A DNA stretch of 64,000 nt from Rathayibacter sp. VKM Ac-2760 (GTDB lineage: Bacteria > Actinomycetota > Actinomycetes > Actinomycetales > Microbacteriaceae), in contig NZ_CP047173.1 of assembly GCF_009834185.1 (NCBI RefSeq), positions 620,001 to 684,000 on the forward strand. Reading direction: 5' to 3'. The notes beneath the pieces are model-generated. The model was not told the origin of the DNA and did no database searches. It saw only the letters and a program-made list of their open reading frames with translations. Of this stretch, positions 58,553 to 64,000 are shown piece after piece (position 1 is the first letter of the stretch; the number at the start of each line of letters is the position of its first letter). A program made the translations under genes and the position numbers.

Positions 58553-59401
58553 GTGATCAGCACCATCGAACGCATCGGCGAGCTCCGCGAGACCCTGCGG
58601 GAGGCGCGGCGCGCCGGGTCGCGGATCGCGCTCGTGCCCACGATGGGCGCGCTGCACGACGGCCACCTCGCCCTCGTCGACCGGGCCCGCGAGCTGGCGG
58701 ACGTCGTCGTCGTCTCGATCTTCGTCAACCCGCTGCAGTTCGGCCCGAACGAGGACCTCGACCGCTACCCGCGCGACCTTGCGGCCGACCTCGCCCTGCT
58801 CGAGGAGCGCGGCGTCGAGCACGTCTTCGCGCCGAGCGTCGCCGAGATGTACCCGGACGGCCCCTCCTCCACCCGCGTCGTCGCCGGGAAGGTCGGCTCG
58901 CTCTACGAGGGCCGCTCGCGCCCCGGCCACTTCGACGGCATGCTGACCGTCGTCTCGAAGCTCCTCCACATCGTCCAGCCGGACGTCGCGATGTTCGGGC
59001 AGAAGGACGCGCAGCAGCTCTTCCTCGTCCGCCGGATGGTCCGCGACCTCGATCTGCCCGTCGCGATCGAGGCGGTCGAGACCGTCCGCGAGGAGGACGG
59101 CCTCGCGCTCTCCAGCCGCAACCGCTACCTCGACGTCCGCGAGCGCCGGGCCGCGCGGACGATCCCGCTCCTGCTCGAGGCCGCCGCCTCCGCCGCCGAC
59201 CGGGGGATCGACGCCGTGATCGCCGCCGCCCAGTCCGCTTCGATGGGCGAGCCGCTGGTTAAGCTGGAGTACCTCGTCGTCGCGAACCCGGCGACGCTCC
59301 TGCCGGTCGACGACGACCACCGCGGCCCGGCCCTCGTGCTCGTCGCCGCGATCGTCGGCTCCACCCGGCTCCTCGACAACGGCCCGATCCTGCTCGCCTG
59401 A
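58553..59401 (+). CDS. panC: Pantothenate synthetase
   Basis: 282 residues. Nucleotide-binding HIGH-like motif VPTMGALHDGHLALVDRAR, SIFVNPLQFGPNEDLDRYPR, QPDVAMFGQKDAQQLFLVRRM and LALSSRNRYLD (KMSKS-like) are all present. It condenses pantoate and beta-alanine in coenzyme A synthesis. The GTG start follows the -10 box TAGGGT at 6 nt. lysS follows 42 bp after the stop, as in related genomes. Confidence 0.96.
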   Translation: MISTIERIGELRETLREARRAGSRIALVPTMGALHDGHLALVDRARELADVVVVSIFVNPLQFGPNEDLDRYPRDLAADLALLEERGVEHVFAPSVAEMYPDGPSSTRVVAGKVGSLYEGRSRPGHFDGMLTVVSKLLHIVQPDVAMFGQKDAQQLFLVRRMVRDLDLPVAIEAVETVREEDGLALSSRNRYLDVRERRAARTIPLLLEAAASAADRGIDAVIAAAQSASMGEPLVKLEYLVVANPATLLPVDDDHRGPALVLVAAIVGSTRLLDNGPILLA

Positions 59402-59443
59402 TCGCGCCCGCCCGCCTCCAACCGAAAGCACCCGCGTTCTGAC

Positions 59444-60970
59444 ATGGTCGACACTCCCGGCGCCCCCGTGCCCCCGTCCGAGCCCACGCCCGAGGAGGCC
59501 TCCGAGCAGAAGGCCGTCCGCCTGGCTAAGCGCGAGCGCCTGATCGAGCTGGCCGGCGACGACCTGGGCGGCGGCGCCTACCCGGTCGCGGTCGCGGTCA
59601 CCGACTCGATCGCCGCGGTGCGCGCGCGCCACGAGGGCATCGAGCCCGACGTGAAGACGGGCGAGCAGGTCGGCCTGGCCGGCCGCGTCGTCTTCCAGCG
59701 CAACACCGGCAAGCTCTGCTTCGCCACGCTCCAGGCCGGCGACGGCTCGCGGATCCAGGCGATGGTCTCGCTCGGCGACGTCGGCGAGGAGTCGCTCGCC
59801 GCCTGGAAGGAGCTCGTCGACCTCGGCGACCACCTCTTCGTGGCCGGCGAGGTGCTCTCCAGCAAGCGCGGCGAGCTGAGCGTCTGGGTGTCGGAGTGGT
59901 CGATCGCCGCGAAGGCCCTGCTCCCGCTGCCGACCCTGCACAACGAGCTCGGCGACGAGACCCGGATGCGCCAGCGCTACCTCGACCTGATCGTGCGCCA
60001 GCAGGCCCGCGACACCGTCATCGCCCGCTCCACGGTCAACGCCTCGCTGCGGAAGACCTTCGTGGACCACGGCTTCCTCGAGGTCGAGACGCCGATGCTC
60101 CAGGTGATGCACGGCGGCGCCTCGGCCCGCCCGTTCGCCACGCACTCGAACGCGTTCGACACCGAGCTCTACCTGCGGATCGCGCCGGAGCTCTACCTCA
60201 AGCGCGCCGTTGTCGGCGGCATCGACCGCGTCTTCGAGATCAACCGCAACTTCCGCAACGAGGGCGCCGACTCGACGCACTCGCCCGAGTTCGCGATGCT
60301 CGAGGCCTATCAGGCCTACGGCGACTACTCGAGCATCGCCGATCTCACCCAGGAGCTGATCCAGAACGCGGCGCTCGCCGTCGCCGGCTCGCACGTGGTC
60401 ACCTGGGCCGACGGCACCGAGTACGACCTCGGCGGCGAGTGGGACCGGATCTCGATGTACGAGAGCCTCTCACTCGCGGCCGGCATCGCGATCACGCCGG
60501 CGACCCCGCTGGTCGAGCTCGAGACGCTCGCCGCGCGCGAGGGCGTCGAGGTGCACGTGCCCACCCACGGCAAGTACGTGGAGGAGCTCTGGGAGCACTT
60601 CGTCAAGGGCGGCCTCGTCCGCCCCACCTTCGTCCTCGACTTCCCGGTCGACACCTCGCCGCTCGTGCGCGCGCACCGCAGCATCCCCGGCGTCGTCGAG
60701 AAGTGGGACCTCTACATCCGCGGCTTCGAGCTGGCCACCGGCTACTCCGAGCTGATCGACCCGGTCGTCCAGCGCGAGCGCTTCGTCGAGCAGGCGCAGC
60801 AGGCGGCGGCGGGCGACGACGAGGCGATGCGCCTCGACGAGGACTTCCTCCGCGCGCTCGAGCACGGCATGCCCCCCACCGGCGGCATGGGCATGGGCAT
60901 CGACCGGCTGCTGATGGCCGTCACCGGACTCGGCATCCGCGAGACCATCCTCTTCCCGCTCGTCAAGTAG
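59444..60970 (+). CDS. lysS: Lysyl-tRNA synthetase, class II
   Basis: 508 residues. An OB-fold anticodon-binding domain is followed by the class II catalytic core: motif 2 FEINRNFRNEGADSTHSPEFAM and motif 3 GGMGMGIDRLLMAVTG. It charges tRNA-Lys. No Shine-Dalgarno is visible before ATG 59444. The stop codon TAG is the first half of a -10-like box for the next gene. The protein begins with about 25 unconserved Pro/Glu-rich residues. Confidence 0.96.
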   Translation: MVDTPGAPVPPSEPTPEEASEQKAVRLAKRERLIELAGDDLGGGAYPVAVAVTDSIAAVRARHEGIEPDVKTGEQVGLAGRVVFQRNTGKLCFATLQAGDGSRIQAMVSLGDVGEESLAAWKELVDLGDHLFVAGEVLSSKRGELSVWVSEWSIAAKALLPLPTLHNELGDETRMRQRYLDLIVRQQARDTVIARSTVNASLRKTFVDHGFLEVETPMLQVMHGGASARPFATHSNAFDTELYLRIAPELYLKRAVVGGIDRVFEINRNFRNEGADSTHSPEFAMLEAYQAYGDYSSIADLTQELIQNAALAVAGSHVVTWADGTEYDLGGEWDRISMYESLSLAAGIAITPATPLVELETLAAREGVEVHVPTHGKYVEELWEHFVKGGLVRPTFVLDFPVDTSPLVRAHRSIPGVVEKWDLYIRGFELATGYSELIDPVVQRERFVEQAQQAAAGDDEAMRLDEDFLRALEHGMPPTGGMGMGIDRLLMAVTGLGIRETILFPLVK

Positions 60971-60980
60971 GTTCGGAGTC

Positions 60981-61979
60981 GTGGTCAGGGCATCCAGCGT
61001 CGTCGCGACGGTCGTCGCGGGAGTGCTCACGCTCGCGCAGTTCGGCGTGGGCACGGCGGTCGCCGCGTCGGTGCTCGTCGACTCGACCGACCTCGGCCGG
61101 GCGCTGGCCGACCAGCGTGCCGCCGAGTCCTTCGAGCCGGACGCGACGATCACCGGATTCGCGGACCGCACCGCCATGTCGACCCGCGGCCGCGCGCTCT
61201 ACTACGCCTCGCACCCCTCGGTGGAGCCGACGACCGGCTTCAACGCACTCTGCGGCTACGGCGCCTCGGACGAGATCGTGCTCGGCTGCTACACCGGCAG
61301 CGACATCTACATCTCCGACGTCGAGAACCCCGATCTCGACGGGATCCGCGACGTGACGGCCGCGCACGAGATGCTGCACGCCGCGTGGACCCGGATGGAC
61401 GCGGCCGAGCAGGCCGACGTCGGCGCGCAGCTCGAGGCGGCCTACGCTGCCCTGCCGCAGGACGGCCCGATCGCCGAGCGCCTCGAGCTGTACCGCACCG
61501 GCGGGCTGGGCGAGCGCGTCAACGAGCTGCACTCCATCCTCGGCACCGAGGTGGCCGACCTGCCGCCCGCGCTCGAGGCGCACTACGCCGAGTACTTCTC
61601 CGACCGCTCGATCGTGGTCGGCCTGAACGCCCAGTACGAGGCGGTCTTCACCGATCTGGAGGACCGCATCACCGAGCTGGTCGCCCGGATCGACGCGATG
61701 TACGCCGACCTCACGGCGCGGATCGACGCGAACAACGCGGAGTACGACGCGCTGAACGCCGAGATCGACTCGTTCAACGCCCGGGCGGACAGCGGCGACT
61801 TCGCCTCCGATGCCGCGTTCGACGCCGAGCGCGCCGATCTGCTCGCGCGCGGCGAGGCGATCGACGCGACCCGCGCCGCGATCGACGCCGACGTCGCCGT
61901 CTACGACGGGCTGCGCACCGAGCTGGAGGGCCTGAACGCCGACGCGTCGGCCCTCAACCAGTCGATCGAGAGCAGCTGA
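60981..61979 (+). CDS. Secreted HExxH protein with C-terminal coiled coil, unknown function
   Basis: 332 residues. An N-terminal hydrophobic signal segment (VVATVVAGVLTLAQFGVGTAVAA) is followed by an extracellular domain with TAAHEMLHAAW (H129, E130, H133), the zinc-metallopeptidase consensus, and then a long Ala/Asp/Glu-rich coiled coil from about residue 210 to the end. ALEAHYAEYFSD may supply a third ligand. I recognise the family only as actinobacterial, not characterised. The GTG is preceded by TAGGTT (60968-60973) at 7 nt, a -10 box that begins inside the lysS stop codon. It is likely leaderless. Confidence 0.75.
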   Translation: MVRASSVVATVVAGVLTLAQFGVGTAVAASVLVDSTDLGRALADQRAAESFEPDATITGFADRTAMSTRGRALYYASHPSVEPTTGFNALCGYGASDEIVLGCYTGSDIYISDVENPDLDGIRDVTAAHEMLHAAWTRMDAAEQADVGAQLEAAYAALPQDGPIAERLELYRTGGLGERVNELHSILGTEVADLPPALEAHYAEYFSDRSIVVGLNAQYEAVFTDLEDRITELVARIDAMYADLTARIDANNAEYDALNAEIDSFNARADSGDFASDAAFDAERADLLARGEAIDATRAAIDADVAVYDGLRTELEGLNADASALNQSIESS

Positions 61980-62070
61980 GGTCCGCCGCTCGAGGAGCGC
62001 CTCGGCCGGCACCCTTCGCCGAGCGGCCGCTCCGGGCCCGCTCCCGGCCCGGCCGGGTAGGATCGCCCCC

Positions 62071-62253
62071 ATGGACTGGGAGCTGTGGAATCAAGGACTG
62101 TGGGCACTCGTGCCGACCGTCACCATCGGGCTCCTCTTCTGGTTCATCATGCGCGCGCTGATCCGCTCCGATCGCAACGAGCGCCGCGCCTACGACCGCA
62201 TCGAGGCGCAGGAGCGGGCCCGCCGCGGTCTGCCCCCGCGCGACGCGGCGTAG
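62071..62253 (+). CDS. Small single-pass membrane protein
   Basis: 60 residues: an N-terminal membrane helix (LWALVPTVTIGLLFWFIMRAL) and a basic, Arg-rich tail (IRSDRNERRAYDRIEAQERARRGLPP). Small proteins of this type precede genes in many actinobacteria; function unknown. TAGGAT (62058-62063) ends 7 nt before the ATG, a leaderless layout. Cardiolipin synthase follows 8 bp after the stop, so the two are probably one transcript. Confidence 0.78.
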   Translation: MDWELWNQGLWALVPTVTIGLLFWFIMRALIRSDRNERRAYDRIEAQERARRGLPPRDAA

Positions 62254-62261
62254 AGCCGACG

Positions 62262-63737
62262 GTGAACGCCCCCGACTGGTCGCTCATCCTCGCGGTCGGC
62301 GCGATCGTCGTGGAGCTCGTCGTCCGCGTGATCGCGGTGATCGTCGTGCCGCGCAACCGCCGCCCGACCACCGGCCTCGCCTGGCTGATGGCGATCTTCC
62401 TGATCCCCTACGTCGGCATCCTGCTCTTCCTCTTCATCGGGAGCTACCGGCTGCCCCGCAAGCGGCGGCGCAAGCAGGAGGAGATTAACCGCTTCATCCT
62501 GGAGTCGACGGAGGGCATCGACCGGGTCGCGCGCAACCACCCGTGGCCGCTCTGGCTCGAGTCCGTCGTCACCCTCAACCGCAACCTCGGCGCGATGCCC
62601 CTGGTCGGCGGCAACGACGCCCGCCTGCAGGGCGACTACGAGGAGACCATCCGGGCGATGGCCGACGAGATCGATCGCGCCCGCCGCTACGTGCACTGCG
62701 AGTTCTACATCCTCGCCGCCGACGCGACGACGGCACCGTTCTTCGACGCGCTCGACCGCGCCGCCGCCCGGGGCGTGACGGTGCGGATCCTGCTCGACCA
62801 CATCGCCTCGATCCGGGTCCCCGGCTACTACACGGGCACGCACCGCCGGCTCCGCGCGCTCGAGCGGGCCGGTGCCCGCTGGTCGTACATGCTGCCCGTG
62901 CGGCCGTGGCTCGGTCAGTACCAGCGGCCGGACCTGCGCAACCACCGCAAGCTGCTGATCGTCGACGGCAACGCCGCCTTCATGGGCTCGCAGAACGTGG
63001 TCGACTCCAGCTACAACAAGCGCGGCAACATCCGCCGCGGCCTGCACTGGCACGACCTGATGGTGCGCCTGGAGGGGCCGGTGGTGCAGGGCATCAACGC
63101 CATCTTCATCACGGACTGGTACAGCGAGACCGACGAGCTGCTGCTGCGCGAGTCGGAGCCGATGGAGGCGCTGCAGCAGCGCGACACCATCGACTGCCAG
63201 GTGGTGCCGAGCGGTCCCGGGTTCGACGGTGAGAACAACCTCCGCCTCTTCCTCGCCCTGCTCTACTCGGCGCAGAAGTCGATCATCATCACGAGCCCCT
63301 ACTTCGTGCCGGACGAGGCGATGCTCTACGCGATCACGACCGCGACCCGCCGCGGCGTGCACGTGGAGCTGTTCGTCTCCGAGATCGGCGACCAGGCCGT
63401 GGTCTACCACGCGCAGCGGTCCTACTACGAGACGCTGCTCACCGCGGGCGTGCGGATCTGGATGTACCGCAAGCCGACCATCCTGCACGCGAAGCACTTC
63501 ACCATCGACGACGACGTCGCCGTGATCGGCTCGAGCAACATGGACATGCGCTCGTTCACCCTCAACCTCGAGGTGTCCCTGATGGTGCGCGGCTCCGAGT
63601 TCGTCGAGGACCTGCGCCAGGTGCAGCAGGACTACCGCGAGCGCTCCCGCGAGCTGACCCTCCGCGAATGGCGGCAGCAGCCGCTGCGCTCGACGATCCT
63701 CGACAATCTCGCGAGGCTCACCTCGGCCCTCCAATAG
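62262..63737 (+). CDS. cls: Cardiolipin synthase
   Basis: 491 residues. Two N-terminal membrane helices (ILAVGAIVVELVVRVIAVIVV; LAWLMAIFLIPYVGILLFLFIG) anchor a cytoplasmic part with two phospholipase D HKD motifs: NHRKLLIVDGNAAFMGSQN and LHAKHFTIDDDVAVIGSSN. It joins two phosphatidylglycerols to cardiolipin. The GTG at 62262 is 8 nt after the previous stop. A short GGGG-tcaga-CCCC hairpin starts at the stop codon (63737-63749). Confidence 0.94.
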   Translation: MNAPDWSLILAVGAIVVELVVRVIAVIVVPRNRRPTTGLAWLMAIFLIPYVGILLFLFIGSYRLPRKRRRKQEEINRFILESTEGIDRVARNHPWPLWLESVVTLNRNLGAMPLVGGNDARLQGDYEETIRAMADEIDRARRYVHCEFYILAADATTAPFFDALDRAAARGVTVRILLDHIASIRVPGYYTGTHRRLRALERAGARWSYMLPVRPWLGQYQRPDLRNHRKLLIVDGNAAFMGSQNVVDSSYNKRGNIRRGLHWHDLMVRLEGPVVQGINAIFITDWYSETDELLLRESEPMEALQQRDTIDCQVVPSGPGFDGENNLRLFLALLYSAQKSIIITSPYFVPDEAMLYAITTATRRGVHVELFVSEIGDQAVVYHAQRSYYETLLTAGVRIWMYRKPTILHAKHFTIDDDVAVIGSSNMDMRSFTLNLEVSLMVRGSEFVEDLRQVQQDYRERSRELTLREWRQQPLRSTILDNLARLTSALQ

Positions 63738-63844
63738 GGGTCAGACCCCCTCCTGTGGATGGTGAGCGAACTTCCCTCATCTTTTGCTACGCTCCGAAGG
63801 CGAGCGTTCCTCGACGCCCGCTCCTCTCGAACGGAGTCGCCACC

Positions 63845-64000
63845 GTGTCCTCACGCCCCGATCATCTCAACCCGCTATGCGTCCCCCTCAGCGCGGGCGC
63901 CCGCGTCGTGCGGCTCCGCGGGGCCGAGGGCGTCACCGCGCTCCGGCGCTCCGCCGACGTCTCGGTGTCCACGTCCCTGGGCTTCCGGATGGACCTGGCC
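63845..64000 (+). CDS. Unrecognised protein, 5' part only
   Basis: 52 codons run open from GTG 63845 to the window end, beginning MSSRPDHLNPLCVPLSAGAR. I do not recognise a family. The 107-bp region before it contains a possible -10 TACGCT (63788-63793) and TTTTGC, and AT content rises there, so this looks like the start of a new transcript. A Shine-Dalgarno is weak (GGAGTCGCCACC). The rest lies outside the window. Confidence 0.5.
   Translation, partial: MSSRPDHLNPLCVPLSAGARVVRLRGAEGVTALRRSADVSVSTSLGFRMDLA

Overview
The window is about 70% G+C. It reads as chromosomal DNA of a high-GC actinobacterium, most likely family Microbacteriaceae (Rathayibacter/Clavibacter/Curtobacterium-like). The reasons are the gene order ppa-tilS-hpt...ftsH-folE-folP-folB-folK-DUF3180-PH-PH-DUF2520-panC-lysS, the RipA-like NlpC/P60 and M23 hydrolases, the SCO1664/DUF3090/phosphomutase trio, sugar ABC importers without their own ATPase, and a very large share of apparently leaderless genes. 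The genus cannot be fixed from sequence alone. No rRNA, phage, IS element or CRISPR is visible.

Layout. 1-4.4 kb: end of an MFS transporter, a metallo-beta-lactamase-fold hydrolase, a divergent carboxymuconolactone-decarboxylase/cupin pair, and a decayed response-regulator remnant. 3.2-10.1 kb: an alpha-galactoside module with a ROK repressor, a divergent GH36 alpha-galactosidase, a Tat-type lipoprotein binding protein and two permeases. 10.2-24.3 kb: PQQ-dependent-dehydrogenase-like lipoprotein, MoxR-VWA pair, SCO1664/DUF3090/histidine-phosphatase trio, ABC-2-type exporter, 2'-5' RNA ligase, RecQ and a small membrane protein. 24.7-37.1 kb: acyl-CoA oxidase, malate dehydrogenase, MarR + MATE, proline iminopeptidase, MarR, neutral zinc metallopeptidase, MFS exporter, small alarmone synthetase and CPBP protease. 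37.3-39 kb: HTH/PIN toxin-antitoxin pair next to tRNA-Phe, tRNA-Asp and tRNA-Glu. 39.2-44.5 kb: M23 and NlpC/P60 wall hydrolases, ppa, tilS, hpt. 44.5-50 kb: GH76, diacylglycerol-kinase-like, TetR and YhgE/Pip, placed between hpt and ftsH, which are normally adjacent. 50.4-63.7 kb: ftsH, folate operon, membrane proteins, panC, lysS, a secreted HExxH protein and cardiolipin synthase. The last 156 bases are the start of an unrecognised gene.

The most unusual content is between genes. Four families of short palindromic repeats fill the intergenic spaces. The first is a two-armed REPIN-like element seen as three copies of 95 bp and three of about 121-125 bp, plus many single arms. The second is a perfect 23/24-bp-stem hairpin in two copies with a compensatory base-pair change. 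The third is a hairpin built on AGTTGCGGT. The fourth is arrays of an ACCTCCGGCTCG/CGTGCCGGAGGT palindrome. About 20 genes have a TAnnnT hexamer ending 6-8 nt before the start codon and no Shine-Dalgarno sequence, which suggests leaderless transcription.

Caution on sequence quality or decay: tilS and the M23 peptidase each carry a frameshift in a G/C-rich tract, and yhgE carries two compensating indels 105 bp apart. These may be assembly errors.
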